A stretch of 64,000 nucleotides of DNA from Odobenus rosmarus divergens (GCF_000321225.1 NW_004451008.1:1074511-1138510); one strand, 5' to 3'; counted from the first letter of the stretch, positions 36,581 to 49,524 are shown. Notes: generated from the letters alone by a model not told the origin. Translations and numbers: made by a program.

Positions 36581-38397
36581 GGGGTGTCCACTATCACCAC
36601 TGCTATTCAACATAAGATTAGAAGTCCTAGCCAGGGCAATCAGACAACAAAAAGAAATAAAACGTATCCAAATTGGCAAAGAAGTAGTCAAACTCTCACT
36701 CTTTGCAGATGATATGATACCTTATGTGGAAAACCCAAAAGACTCCACCCCAAAACTGCTAGAACTCATACAAGAATTCAGTAAAGTGGCAGGATATAAA
36801 ATCAATGCACAGAAATCAGTGGCATTCCTATACACCAACAACAAGATAGAAGAAAGAGAAATTNNNNNNNNNNNNNNNNNNNNNNNNNNNNNNNNNNNNN
36901 NNNNNNNNNNNNNNNNNNNNNNNNNNNNNNNNNNNNNNNNNNNNNNNNNNNNNNNNNNNNNNNNNNNNNNNNNNNNNNNNNNNNNNNNNNNNNNNNNNNN
37001 NNNNNNNNNNNNNNNNNNNNNNNNNNNNNNNNNNNNNNNNNNNNNNNNNNNNNNNNNNNNNNNNNNNNNNNNNNNNNNNNNNNNNNNNNNNNNNNNNNNN
37101 NNNNNNNNNNNNNNNNNNNNNNNNNNNNNNNNNNNNNNNNNNNNNNNNNNNNNNNNNNNNNNNNNNNNNNNNNNNNNNNNNNNNNNNNAATGGAACAAAT
37201 AATCCTAAAATTTGTATGGAACCAGAAAAGACCCCGAATAGCCAGAGGAATGTTGAAAAAGCAAAGCAAAGCTGGTGGCATCAAAATTCCGGACTTCAAG
37301 CTCCATTACAAAGCTGTCATCATCAAGACAGTATGGTATGGCACAAAAACAGACATGTAGATCAATGGAACAGAATAGAGAGCCCAGAAATGGACCCTCA
37401 ACTCTATGGTCAACTCCTCTTTGACAAAGCAGGAAAGAATGTCCAATAGAAAAAAGACAGTCTCTTCAACAAATGGTGTTGGGAAAATTGGACAGCCACA
37501 TGCAGAAGAATGAAACTGGACCATTTCCTTACACCACACACAAAAATAGACTCCAAATGGTTGAAAGACCTAAATGTGAGACAGGAGTCCATCAAAATCC
37601 TGAAGGAAAACACAGGTGGCAACCTCTTCGACCTCAGCTGCAGCAACTTCTTCCTAGAAACATTGCCAAAGGCAAGGGAAGCAAGGGCAAAAATGAACTA
37701 TTGGGACCTCATCAAGATAAAAAGCTTTTGCACAGCAAAAGAAACAGTCAACAAAACTGAAAGACAACAACAGAATGGGAGAAAATATTTGCAAATGACA
37801 TATCAGATAAGAGGCTAGTATCCAAAATCTATAAAGAATTTATCAAACTCAACACCCAAAGAACAAATGATCCAATCAAGAAATGGGCAGAAGACATGAA
37901 CAGACATTTTTCCAAAGAAGACATCCAAATGGCCAACAGACATGAAAAAGTGCTCAACATCGCTCAGCATCAGGCAAATCCAAATCAAAACCTCAATGAG
38001 ATACCACCTTACACCAGTCAGAATGGCTAAAATTAACAAGTCAGGAAACGACAGATGTTGGCGGGGATGCGGAGAAAGGGGAACCCTCCTACACTGCTGG
38101 TGGTGCAGCCACTCTGGAAAACAGTATGGAGGTTCCTCAAACAGTTGAAAACAGAGCACTGGGTGTTATGCACAAACAATGAATCATGGAACACTACATC
38201 AAAAACTAATGATGTACTGTGTGGTGACTAACATAACATAATAAAAAAAAAAGAATGACATATTCTAAATGTTGTGTTTAAAATCCCTTTGCTTTTATTA
38301 TAGTATGTTACATATAGGGATACTTCATTTAGTTTGCATGCATTTGAAATTCATATACGGTTTACTAAGAAATGATTCTTTTCAATTAAAAAAAAAA
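36581..38397 (+). mobile_element. 5'-truncated L1 with 3' transduction and assembly gap
   Basis: It starts in the ORF2 reverse transcriptase ([10 protein letters not shown], catalytic FADD), runs through the gap and the ORF2 end, and shows a shortened 3'UTR with a first A-run at 38243-38252. About 133 non-L1 bases follow, then a second A-run (38388-38399). AAGAAACCCCTGAGT at 36566-36580 and a one-mismatch copy at 38398-38412 enclose everything. The ORF is broken in several places; it is not functional. Confidence 0.85.
36864..37188. other. Assembly gap (325 N)
   Basis: All N. The L1 continues on both sides in the same orientation. Frames crossing the gap are artefacts. Confidence 1.
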
Positions 38398-38404
38398 AAG
38401 AAAA

Positions 38405-38560
38405 CCCTGAGTCCTGGTTCTTATGAGCTCTATGGCCTTAGGCAAATTACTTAAACTCTTTGAGCCCCATTTTCCTTCTCATCAAAATGGGAATAATACT
38501 TGTGCCTCGTCAGGCTTTGGTAAGAAAGAAATGATGCACTGTTTGTAACATTGTGTGATA
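38405..38560 (+). repeat. MIR
   Basis: TATGGCCTTAGGCAAATTAC, TTGAGCCCCATTTTCC, AAAATGGGAATAATAC. Confidence 0.75.
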
Positions 38561-38564
38561 CAGA

Positions 38565-39700
38565 ACATATGGCCATCTTCTTCCTTCTTCCCCTTTCCTT
38601 TTCAGCTGGTAGCCTCTCCTTCGAGTCCTGAGGGCCTCTTTCTCTTTGTAATTGCAGCTTTGTTGGTCAATGCTTTACGGAAAAAAAAAAAGGTGGGGGG
38701 AAGGTAAGGGTTAAGTTCCCAGCCCATGGCTGAGACGTGGTTTATGTTTATCTTAATATATGTAGAGTCATTTCTTTTCTTCCCCTCAAATTTATTTCAA
38801 AGCAGTGACTTCATTTTTCCAGTTGCATGGTAGCCGGCCACTCTTCATTCTTCAAAGATAGCTAGCTATAAAGATAGCTATGTAAAAAATCACCCCAAAC
38901 AGAAAACACCAGTGATTTCTGGGCTCCATTCCCACTGGCTGAAATACCCCAGAAGGAATTTAGCTGGATTCCAAGTCCCATTCTGGTTCTCTATGTAGGA
39001 CTCTCCGCTAAGGAAATTCCTCTGGAATCATTTTTGGCCCCATGTGGGTACTGCCACATGCGTCAGGGAAATGAAATCTGCCCGTTGTGTGGCTATTTTG
39101 TGACGCAGCTTGTGAGGGTAGCTGGGGGTGGGGGTTGTGCTACAGGAAGCTAATTTGCCTGGAGTTTGGGCAACATGGGTCCCAGCTCTGGGTTAGATGT
39201 TAGCTGGGCATCTCGGCTGCTGACCTTGGGTGACTTCATCTTTCTCCTCTCCTGGGTCTCTGTTTCCTCATTCGTAAAGCAAAGAGGGGAGGTGATCCAT
39301 CAGTGGGTCCCTGCTAGTCTTGACCTTGCTCATAAACTGGCCGCTTAGCCTTATTTGTCCTCACTCATTTGGGGTGGTGCCTGATGCTGACCCGCCCAGC
39401 AGGTCATCTAGTTTCGTACTTCAGTCTGCCTACATGGGTTTGGAGTTTGATCTTTTTTTCCTTTCCTTTCTGGAAGCAAACTTGTAGACCTCTTGTTCTA
39501 AGTAGATCTATCTGTAGTGATATTCACATTTTGAAAGGCAGTTACCTTGAGAGGTTCTGCCTTATATACGGACTTGTGTGGCAGCGATGGAATTTCCATC
39601 TGTATCTTATCCCCTCAGTTCTAAAATAAGCTCAGTAAATCTTCTTTCTGTCTTAATAGGGTTGTAGTACTATTTTGAGGACATAATAAGATTTTCTCTA
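38565..39700. other. Intergenic, no gene seen
   Basis: An A-run at 38680 and a few short frames; nothing recognised. Confidence 0.45.
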
Positions 39701-39719
39701 TTTCCAAGATTCATTCATT

Positions 39720-40860
39720 CAACAAATGTTTATTGGGTACATATTATACATCAGGCATTGTTCTAGGCACTTCGTGTAGGGGGAAAGCAAAGTGACTATA
39801 AATAGTTTACCTTATGGATAATAAAGGAACCAGACACTAAACAGTCTAGGTAAGATCTGTGATATATTAGAGGGCGTTCAGTACTACGGAGAAGAATAAA
39901 GTAGGCAAGGGAGATAGAAGAGCAAGGGCTGCAGGTGTAATTTTAGATTGGGTAACTAGGGAGGGTCTCACTAAGAAATGGACATTTAAAAAACAATGAA
40001 AGAACTGAGGAAGGGGAATGGCATGTGCCAAGGGCCTGAGGTAGGAGCAGCCTGGAATGTTCAGCTGTGAGGAGCCCAGTGAGGCCAGGGTGCAGTTCAG
40101 GCTTAGTAGTCATGACTAAGGGATCACAAAGGTCAGAGTAGTAATGGGGGCCAGAGCATATAGGTCATCAGTTATGGTCAGGACATCGGTTTTTCATCTG
40201 AGTAAGACAAGAAGTCACTGGAGGGTTTGAGCAGTGGAGTGATGCCATCCAATTTGCCATTACCATGTTGAGAATAGACCAGAGAGGAGGAGCAAGAATG
40301 AAAGAGGAAAGGTTAGCTGGGAGGCTCCTGAAGGAATCCAGGAAAGAGGTGATAGTGGCCCGATCCAATGTGGTGGCAACTGAGATTGGGTTTGGGTATG
40401 AGTTGAAGGTAGAGCTGAGAGGATTTGCTGATGTCTTAGACATGGGGTCTAAAAGAAAGAGGGACCAAAGAGGTCCCAAGGTTTTTGGCCTGGGCATCTG
40501 GGAGAATAGAGCTACCCCTTGCAGAGATGAGGAAGGCTGTGTGAAGAATAGATCTGGGGGCAATGTCAGGAGCTGGGTTTTGGACATGTGAAGTATGAGA
40601 TGCATCATAGGCATTCTGTTAGACAATTTAATGTGAGGCATTGAATGTGAGAAATGCAAGGTGGCAGTGGAATGTTCATGAAGGCAGCTCAGAGGAAAGG
40701 CCCAAGCTAGAGATAAAATTGGAGCGTGATCACATTTAGATGTTATTAAATGTCATGAGATTAGCTGAAATGTCTCGGGGAGTGAGGGTAGATAGAAAAG
40801 AGGCCAAGAACTGAGCCTGGGGCTCTCCAGGTGGAGAGGTTAAAAAGAAGGAGCAGCTTA
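39720..40860 (+). repeat. Ancient interspersed repeat, second copy
   Basis: Begins TTCATTCAACAAATGTTTAT, later CACTGGAGGGTTTGAGCAG and ATTTGCTGATGTCTTAGACA. Same class as 12810-13830. The frames on both strands here are chance. Confidence 0.5.
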
Positions 40861-40869
40861 CAAGGGGCT

Positions 40870-42980
40870 GTGGAAGCTGAGGCACAGAGAACATGATGTG
40901 TTTGAGCTTCCAGAGCCATCAAGCAGCAGGGCTTGGACTGGAAGCCAGGTCTTCAGGGTCAAGGTTCAGAGCTCTTTCCACTGGCCCAAAGCACCCTCCC
41001 TGGCATGGCATCAGCTCGCTCCTGGGCTGGGAGTCCTGCCCCTCTCCCTTGCCTAGGAAATGTCATTTCATCAAGGGCATGGGTTTTTGTTTCTGTTTTT
41101 CTTAGTGTGTTTGAAGTATTTCATAATTTTAAAATGAGCTAAAATTAAAAGGCTTTGTGGGAGGCTTAGACTGCCAGTATGGATTTGGGCTCTGGACACG
41201 CAAACTCAGACCAAAGGGAGATGTTGTGGGAGTTGTTTAAATGAAGAATTCTGTTGTCTTGGATCCCGTTGGCAGACCCGGGCCACGAGTGAGCATTTCA
41301 ATGGGCATGGATAAAATAAGCCAAGATAGTGTCAGGAAATGGGCAAGATGGAATAATGTCACAGGATAAACAGCTCTAGGGGAGATGAAGGTCTTCTCTT
41401 TCAAAATAGGTCAGCATCTTGGGCCTGGACCACATCTGCACTGTGCCTCCCAGATTCCCAGGGCTTGGTTTGTCTGCTTCTGGCCTGCGGTATGGATTGG
41501 GGTCATAACCTGTAAATTTGCAGAGGCCTCCCCTGGGACTGGCAGATGTTGGTGGGGGCGATGTGTTCCCACCCATGCTGATTTGTTCATTCAGCATGCT
41601 TCCCCTGGGCGCCATCCGGGTTTGACACACCTTCTCCTTGTCATAAAACTGTCTTGTCCTAACGCCCCATTCCTCAGAGGGGACTCCCTTGGAGCCTTTG
41701 TGATCTACCTAGGTGTCGAAAGGGTCCTGGCTCTTTTTCCTGTCATCAGAAGCTCATTGCTGGGAATTGAGCCTGGGTTTCTGCATCCAAATGGTTTTTC
41801 TTAACTTCGTCAAAAATAGACCAACATACACCAGATGCTGGAGATTGTTACAAAAGCCCTGTTTGTGTCCTTCCCTCAAATTCATGGAACCCCATGGCTT
41901 CCTTTCTGGAGATAAGCGTGGATGCCTGCAGTTCACAGAAAGATCAGGGGCCTGGAAAACCATTACCGCCCTTGGGTTTGGGACCATGCCCTGTTTTCTC
42001 TCTGCTTCTCTGCTAATTCACCTTGAAGTGTTAACAGAAGCTGGGAGTCTCTTAACAGTGTCCTTGAGGCTCAGCCCTAGATTCCCAGAGCTCTGAAAAG
42101 CAGATTCCTGTCCTCCCCACAGGCCTGTCCTCATTCAGGTCCCTTGCCTGATGTCTGGAAGTCATGTTGAGTCCCCTACCTTCACTGTCTTCTCCCTTAG
42201 TTTCTTCTCTGCATTAAGGCGTCATTTGAAAGGTCAAGTGATCACATCTCTCCTTGGTTCAAAAAACTCAAATGTCTCCCTGTTCCTGAAACCAAGTTGA
42301 GCATCTAAGTTCTGCACTTCAGATCTTCCTGATGGTGTTCTCTTTTCTCCCAATTTTTCTGGCTCTCCGGGGATACCAGTCACTCAGTTTCTCCCAAACG
42401 CCCACCGCCCTTTCATATCCTTGTTTTCTCCTTTGCCATTCCCCCATGCCTAGAATGCTTTCCCCTTCTTCAGTTTATGAGTGCAAAGTAAAAAAGACTA
42501 TTCTTCCAAGAAAACACTCATGCAGAGATGTTTTAGTGATGGTTTTGTGGCCAAGAGTCACAGAAAGTTCTGGATTGTGTGCTAGAGCAGCAAGGCATCT
42601 ACTTCACCTCTGCTTCCCACCAGCAGTCTGACCTAAGTCAGAGACCCAAGCTGGAGAAACAGAGGTTCCCAACATTCTGCAGGGGTCACATATGGGCAGG
42701 GTACCTAGAAGTGTGGTTCTCAGACTGGATGCACATTAGAGTTACCTGGGGAAATTTTAACCTCACCTGCCAATGCTCAGGACCTAGTGCACACTGGTTC
42801 TATCTCTGGGGTGGGGAGGTGGGGTTAGGACCCCGACACTGGTATTTCTGGTGACTCCTGTGTACAGCCTACTTTGAGAACCACTGGTGTCAAGCCAGTG
42901 GAGTAAGAGCTGGGGTCCCAGAGCCCACGAGAACTGGTTTCAAATCTCAGTGTCCCCATCTCCTGACTGAGAGACCTTGG
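40870..42980. other. Intergenic, no gene seen
   Basis: Overlapping short frames on both strands without family resemblance. Confidence 0.45.
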
Positions 42981-42984
42981 GTCA

Positions 42985-43240
42985 CATTTTTAAAATATAA
43001 ACTTTTAATTTCAAAATAGTTTTATATTCACAGAAAAGTTGTAAAGATGGTACAGAAAGTTTCCATAAACCCTTCCCCAGTTTCCCCTATTATTAACATC
43101 TTATGTTAGTATGGTTCAAGTGTCACAATTACTAAACCAGTTTCAATAAATGTTTTCTTAACAAAAGTCCATCTTTATTCAGGGTGTCTTCAGAGACTGT
43201 TCCAGGGTGCCATCTAGGATCCCATGTCCCATTTAGTTGT
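42985..43240 (-). repeat. Ancient L1 3' fragment
   Basis: ATTCACAGAAAAGTTGTAAA, GGTACAGAAAGTTTCC, CCCAGTTTCCCC pattern in antisense. Confidence 0.5.
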
Positions 43241-43244
43241 GAAG

Positions 43245-43735
43245 TCTCCATGTTAGTTCCCTAGAGCTGCCATGACAAAGTACCCTAAGCTGGATGGCTT
43301 CAAACAACAGAAACCTATTGTTTCATGGTTCTGGAAGCTAGAGGTCTGAACTCAAAGCATTGGCGGGGCCGTGCTCTCTCTGAAACCTGGTGGGGCGGGG
43401 TGGGGGGGGGCGGAAATCCTTCCTGGCCTATTCCCAGTGTGTGTGGTTGCTGGCAACCCTTGGCCTTCCTTGGCTTAGTTGTGGGGCTTCCATCTGCCAC
43501 CGTCCTCACAAGGTGTTCTCCTTCCTGAGTCTGTCTCTGTGTCTCATCTGCTCTTCCTACAAGGTCACCAGTCATATTGGGTGAAGGGCCCACCCTATTC
43601 CAGTATGACCTTGTCTTAACTAGTTATATCTGCAAGGACCCTACTTCCAAATAAGGTCACATTTGGAGGTCCTGAGGATGAGAACTTAACATATCTTTTT
43701 CAGGGATACAGTTCAGCCCATTATAGGCTTCCCTT
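43245..43735 (+). repeat. Ancient mammalian interspersed repeat, family not assigned
   Basis: GTTCCCTAGAGCTGCCATGA, then CCAGTCATATTGGG, then CCAAATAAGGTCACATT, then CAGCCCATTATAG, a very common old repeat. It includes a G-rich stretch at 43391-43412. Confidence 0.6.
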
Positions 43736-43739
43736 GGCT

Positions 43740-46700
43740 AGGACAGTTTCTCAGACTTTCCTTAGCTTTGATGACCTTAACAATTCTGAGGAGTATTGGT
43801 CAAGTATTTTGTAGACTATCTCTCAAATGGGATTTTTCTGATATATTTCTCCTGATTAGGCTGGGGTTACAGGATGAAGGGAAGAAGAACGCAGAGGTAT
43901 AGTGCTATCTTCAGTATGGCATATCAAGGTAACATAGTATCAACATGATTTATTGGTGGTGATATTAACTGTGATCACCTGGCTGGGGTAGTGTTTTTGT
44001 TAGGTTTCTCCACCCTAAATTTATTCTGCCATCCACCCCCAATTTCCATACTGTACACTTTGGAAGGAAGTCACTATTTACAGCCCACACTTAAGGGAGG
44101 GAGAGTCATGCTCCATCTCTTTTAGAGCAAATTATTTACGTAAATTATTTGGCATTCTCCATGGGAGATGTATCTATTTTCCCCCATTTACTTATTTATT
44201 CAATAACTTACTCATGTAAGTATGTACTCATTGATATTTATTTTACACTTTGGGTTAAATAATCCAATACTATTTATTTTGTTGCTCAAAGTGGCTTTGG
44301 CCATTGGAGCTCTTCCGGTTGGCTCCTGTGTCTATTTGGCATACCCCCACCACTGTGTGCGATTACCTTATTTTCTGGAACAAGATACTCCAGGTTCATC
44401 TTGTATATTTCCCATCCTAGTCCTAGAATTAGCCATTTCTTTAAGGAACACTTGTTCGTTTTACTGGAGAATAGTGTTAGAAACCAAAATCTGAACACTA
44501 GGTGCGCTTGTTGCTACTGGGGTGTTGCTGTTTATAGGTTAGGCCACATTTTTAACCTCACTATGTTTCAGTTTTCTCACCCTTAAATGGGGAGAATAAT
44601 AGTACTTTGCGAGGAGAGATTAGAGAATTATGTCAGAGCTTAGCGTGGTCTCACTCAGATAGTAAATGCTCAGAAATGTCAGTGATTATTTCCCATGGAA
44701 CTTTTTATATTTGAGCTACACTTAGTTTCCAAAGTTCTTTCTTATCTGCTAATTCATCTGCTTCTACAACCCTCAGACAGAGGTAGGGCAAAGATTTTTC
44801 TGCCAGCTAAAGTGGATGAGAAAGTCAACCTATACTGCACTAGAACCTAAGTCTCTTGATTTCAAGGCCTATTCTAGACCCAGATTGGCCATCATCTCTG
44901 TCATGTGTTTGGCATAGATTTCCCCTCCTTGATCTTAGCTATCTTTGCTCGAAAGGCTGCTTGTTGGTGGTGACTCTTTGATTCCTGCCATCAGGGAACA
45001 AGATTAACTCAAAAGAAAAGTATATACTACAGTCCAGAACAGGACACTCATAGACATGGTGCCATATTTTCTGAACCACACAATTAAACACATGATCCCC
45101 CCCCCAAATTTTTTTTTTTCTATTCTGGGTTGTGGATGACAATCAAGAAATGGAATTTGGATGCTGAAAGATTGGCATCCTGGGATATTTTGATAATTGA
45201 TAGGAACAATAGGACAAGGTATTTAATCAGAACTGACCTGAAAAACCTGTCATGCTATTGTATGGACAACAGGATCTCCCCCCATCCCTCTTCATGGTAC
45301 AGTGATACTAATCAGAGTCAGAGAAATGTTGATAAGTGAAAACAAAACTTACCAGAATCATCAGTGCATGAAAAACATACAAGCCCAACAGAATGCTTTG
45401 ACTCAATGCAGATGTTTATTGGAACAAATGTGTAGTTACTCACAAGAACAATAGCTTCTGTTGCTAATGAAATTGGCATGATCATTATTGCTAATAACAA
45501 CATTCATGGCTGGAATCACAGCCTTAGATATACAAACTATATTTTACGGAGGTGGATTTTTGTTGTATGGAAGAGGCAACCTAAGAGGCAGCACATTCTG
45601 AAGTTGGAATGGGCTACATTTAGAGGTAATGAGTTTCTCATCTCTAGATAAGATGGTCCTAATAGACATTCCAAGCCCCTGCTTCTATGACCATGTGAGA
45701 AGTTTGGGCTTCTTGAACATTTGCAGCAGTGCGGGGGCTGATAAATCTAATAGATGTTTGCTCATCAAGGGTAAGCTGAAGTTCCACCGCACATTTAGAC
45801 ATTTCCTCAGAATAAGGATAAAATTGTAGTTGGAGAAATAAACAAGAGGAACTGGGTCCAACCAGAAGCCTGGATTTGTACATAAATCTTTAGGCTATTC
45901 AAGTCCCATAGTTGTCTGACTTTTAGGAGAAAGGCTATTTAGATGTTAGTTCTGATCCCAGAATCAGAACAATGGCCTAGTAATTGTCGTTTTTGTGAGA
46001 GAAATGAGTGTAATCTCAGGAAAGCCTGAGTGGATGTTTACTCTTGGGCTCCTTCCACCTGGAAGGCCTCCCTCTCTCTTACCTGTGGAAATGCCCACCC
46101 TCCTCAAGGGTCAGCGCCAATATCGTCTCCTCTGGGATGTCTTCCTGAAGTCCCCTATTCTAACTCCTCCATACCAGAGTGGCCATTCTTTAGCCTCCAT
46201 GCTGCTCCCAAGGATAGCACTTAGCAGGGTTCATTCTGTTCATGGTAGTCACCCGCATATGTGTCAGTCTTTCCTGTAGAAGCTCCTGGAAGGCATGAAC
46301 AGTGCTTCCCTCATCTTGGTATTCTCCATAGCCGTCAGCACAACCTAGCCTATGGGGGCACCCAGGCAGTGCTGTGAAATGGAAAGGTATGGGGTTTTGG
46401 AATGTCTTAGAGCAACTCCCAAACTTTGCATTGCAATTCTTTGGTGTCCGAGATAGAGCTTCAACTTGCTTGACACATCTCTGGTGAAGTTGGGTACCCA
46501 TGGTCATTTTCCCTCTACAGCACAGACTGCAGGGTGCCAAGAGGTAGAATGACTTGCTTATGGAACCAGAAGCAGGCTGTGAACTGCTGTCCCTGAGCAT
46601 TCAGCCTAGGGCTTAGTGTCCATGAGTTCTCACCCCTCAGTATCTTCTCCCAGCAAGAGATCTTGAATGACTGTGCCAACTGTAGTGCAGGCTAAGAACT

Positions 46701-48080
46701 GAAATTTCCCATGAAGACCAAATTTGATAGAACAGAAGACAGGAACTTGGAGCTTCTGACTCCTTGAATGGCTTAAATCTCAGAGCTCTGGAAGGGATGA
46801 GGTCTCTGGAAGCTTCCTGAGAGAGGAGGTGGCTCTTGGAGGGGAGAAGTATTCTGCCTGGGAAACACTTAGGACCTTGCAAGGCCAGGGCATTCAGGGT
46901 GAGGGACAGGGGTAAGGAATCAGTGGAATGGCTTCTTGAGGTCGGCTGTGGACATAAGGAGGAAGAGTGCAGGGGCCTGAGTCTAGCCCAGCAGGACTGA
47001 CCCCTGGGAACCTCAGGCTCCCAGGAAGGGAAGGAGCAGATGTTCTGCCTAGGAATGAGGAAAATTCTCTAGACTAGCACTTTGTGGGGCTACATTCTTA
47101 GGAACCGGGGCATGGTGGATGTAGTGGGCGTGGGGAGGGCATTGCAGCAGATGCAGTATTGGGTCTGCATCAAAGCCCTATTGAACCTTAAGGTGATTTT
47201 TGCTTTTTGGTTACTTCAGTTTTAATTCATGTCATCAGGGAAAAATGTCTTCATTGGATTCTGGACTGTCAAACCTGGGAGGGTCCTTTCAGATGAGGGG
47301 AAGGGACTTCCATAGAGTCACATGGGAGCTGGGGGCAGAGCTAGTTCTGGAACCTGGCATCTGACGTCCCATTCCATTGCTCTTGGTCCCTCCCTCATCC
47401 CCATCCTGCTTCTCTCAGGCACTCTCATGGTTGGGTGTCCGGCTCACATTCATAAGTGCTTTGCTATTGGACGTGCTCTAGGACTAAGAATTTTCTCTCT
47501 TTCGCTTTTTTATGGGGGACAGGGATTGTGACTGAGAAGAGTGCATAGTAGCAGAGAAGCTTTGCAGGCAGATGAAGAAGATGGTCAAGACTGAGGGGAA
47601 GGGTGCTTACGGATTAGCCCCAAGACCCAGCGGGATTTGTAAGAGAACTTCATCTGCCTGGTAAACACAAGGACCTTTTGCTAATTCATGCTTATTGAGC
47701 ACTTAGGTTTTGTCTGCACTATGCTCAGTGCTATGTATATATTAATTAATTTTATCCTCATCAGACATTTATGAGGTAGGTAAGGTTTGCCATTTTTGTA
47801 ATATGGAGGAAGAAACGGGTTCAGAGGTAAAGTCACCTGCCCAGTGATGCAAAGCTAGTAATCGACAGGGCCTGGATTCAACCTTGTGTTCTGATCACTC
47901 AGTTACTCTGCCTTTAGAGAGTGTGAAAAGCAGGCTGAGATGCCCCCCTTTACGGGCCAGTAAAGGGTGGGCTGAATGAAGTAGGGGAGGGGGAGGGGCA
48001 TCCTGCATCAGAGAATTATCCCGTGCTGCTGACTGACCACGGACAGGTGCTGTGGGGGGGCGGGGGGGGTGAGGAATGGA
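43740..48080. other. Intergenic or MASP1 3' flank
   Basis: MIR-like at 44525-44690 (plus) and 47700-47885 (minus). 45415-48082 may be the 3'UTR of the MASP-1 transcript. The G-rich 48051-48071, just beyond the stop, could form a quadruplex on the plus strand. No other gene seen. Confidence 0.45.
45415..45420 (-). terminator. Candidate poly(A) signal for the MASP-1 transcript
   Basis: AATAAA on the minus strand about 2.7 kb after the MASP-1 stop, followed by a T/G-rich stretch. The distance from RTP1 is roughly in line with the human gene end I recall. Weak without transcript data. Confidence 0.22.
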
Positions 48081-48082
48081 AT

Positions 48083-48276
48083 TCAATTCCTCATCCTGGT
48101 GACCCTCTGGATCCAGTCCTTATTGTGGTAGATGTAGGAATACACCCCATAGTCGTGCTTCTTTCCACAGTCCTTGCCCCAGGACACGGTGCCCACCAGG
48201 TACCACTGGCCTCTCTCCATATCCAGGGTCACCATGGGGCCTCCAGAGTCCCCTGCACAGGCAGGGGACTTTACCC
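48083..48276 (-). pseudogene. MASP1: MASP-1 protease exon 6: catalytic Ser exon, S1-pocket Asp lost
   Basis: The acceptor is catctag|GG; the stop TGA is at 48083-48085 after VTRMRN. The frame is open for 63 codons and includes [20 protein letters not shown]. Human has [11 protein letters not shown]; here the stretch reads [12 protein letters not shown], one codon longer, with Pro where the specificity Asp (six before Ser) should be. The 3'UTR would follow to lower positions; AATAAA on the gene strand at 45415-45420 is a candidate end. Confidence 0.87.
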
Positions 48277-48694
48277 CTAGATGAAAAGGAGATGCAGGTT
48301 AAAGCGCTCCCCTTCTTAGCCCCAAATCCAAAGGAGCTTCCTTTTCCCTTACATCTGACTTATAGTTCATAAAATTGGACGCGAGGGGGCGCTATAGACC
48401 ATGTGACCCAAACCTGGGCTGAGCCCCGTTCTGCCAGGCCTCCTCCGAGCTCAGCGATTTCAGAAAGTGCGGATTCGGAACTCTCCTTTCATAGGGGAAA
48501 ACTTGGGCTTGGAGAAGGGAATGACGGGAATTTCTTAGCGCTCCTTTCTGTGACACAGTGGAATTCCCCAGTGGAATCCTGACCTTCCTCCTTCCTCTCC
48601 TCTGACTCCTCCTCCATTCAGCCTTCCAAACTGGAGGGTCTCCAGCCCTTCCGTGGCTGGTGGTGCCCTGTTGTACTCCTTCCTCTTGACTTAC

Positions 48695-48794
48695 CTTCCT
48701 TCTCCCCAGCACAGATCATGTCCCTGGTCACTTTCGTCTTCAGAGGGGCATAGGCCTCCAGGCATGTGCGGTGGTCCACAATTGGGATTTCGAT
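48695..48794 (-). pseudogene. MASP1: MASP-1 protease exon 5 (no lesion seen)
   Basis: The acceptor is gttccag|ATCG and the donor GGAAG|gtaag. The exon is 100 bases and reads IEIPIVDHRTCLEAYAPLKT then KVTRDMICAGEKE. It is intact in itself. Confidence 0.87.
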
Positions 48795-48949
48795 CTGGAA
48801 CATAAGGCCATGGTTGGTCTCCACCCCTGGCTGAGGAGTCTGTTTTGCTCTGACACCCCTAGAGCTGTCTCCTCCCCGTCCCCTTCCAAGATGAGTCTGA
48901 GTCCACCTTAGACCTGGTCTCAGCAACTGCCCTCTGCTCCTGGTGAAGG

Positions 48950-49090
48950 AACACTAAAGAGTCAGAAGATCCATATTCTGTAACTGTCTCAGGCATGAAC
49001 TTGCTGTGTGACCTTGAACAGGTCTTTTGCCTTCTCTGGGCCTCAGTTTTCTCATCTGTAGAATGGAGATAATATTTGCCTAGCGCATTC
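48950..49090 (+). repeat. MIR in MASP1 intron
   Basis: GCTGTGTGACCTTGAACAGG, GGGCCTCAGTTTTCTCATC. Confidence 0.8.
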
Positions 49091-49482
49091 ATTTTGCCAA
49101 ATATGGAAATGTATTAAAAACTTATGGTCGGTCTACTTTCCCCCCTCCCTATAATTACTGGCTATGGAATCTGCGACATAGAGTGTAATCACGGCCCTTC
49201 GGACCTCTGAGACCGCTTCCTCATCTGAAGAATGAAGTCACCATATTTGACATAGTCATCACATGGAACGGTACAGAGGAGATGAATGAGCAGATGTTTT
49301 GTAAACTACAAGCGCTGTATAAAAATGTTCAGTACCGTAGGGTTTACAGCTGCTCACCTTACAGCAGGCATTTACTTCCTTTCTTACTTTCTCCCCCACT
49401 ACAGTATGAGGTTCTAGACGCTGGGTCTGTATTTTGTCCACTTCTACTTACACAGCTTGGAACATAGTCAACACTCAGGGAA

Positions 49483-49484
<2 letters not shown>

Positions 49485-49513
<29 letters not shown>

Positions 49514-49520
49514 TTTTTAC
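49485..49520. repeat. (TA)n plus T-run
   Basis: About twelve TA units followed by about fourteen T, in the intron between MASP-1 protease exons 4 and 5. Confidence 0.9.
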
Positions 49521-49524
49521 CTGA

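Noticed and set aside
36864..37188. Gap as a sign of structural rearrangement
   Set aside because: The L1 continues in the same orientation on both sides, so it is an ordinary gap in repeat sequence.
36579..37299. Frames of 158-207 codons around 36579-37299
   Set aside because: They cross the run of N; the readable part is L1 reverse transcriptase.
37216..38159. Frames of 78-114 codons after the gap
   Set aside because: Broken pieces of L1 ORF2 in shifted frames and antisense.
48618..48926. A separate 102-codon gene on the minus strand
   Set aside because: Its middle is the MASP-1 exon at 48794-48695; the rest is read-through into introns.
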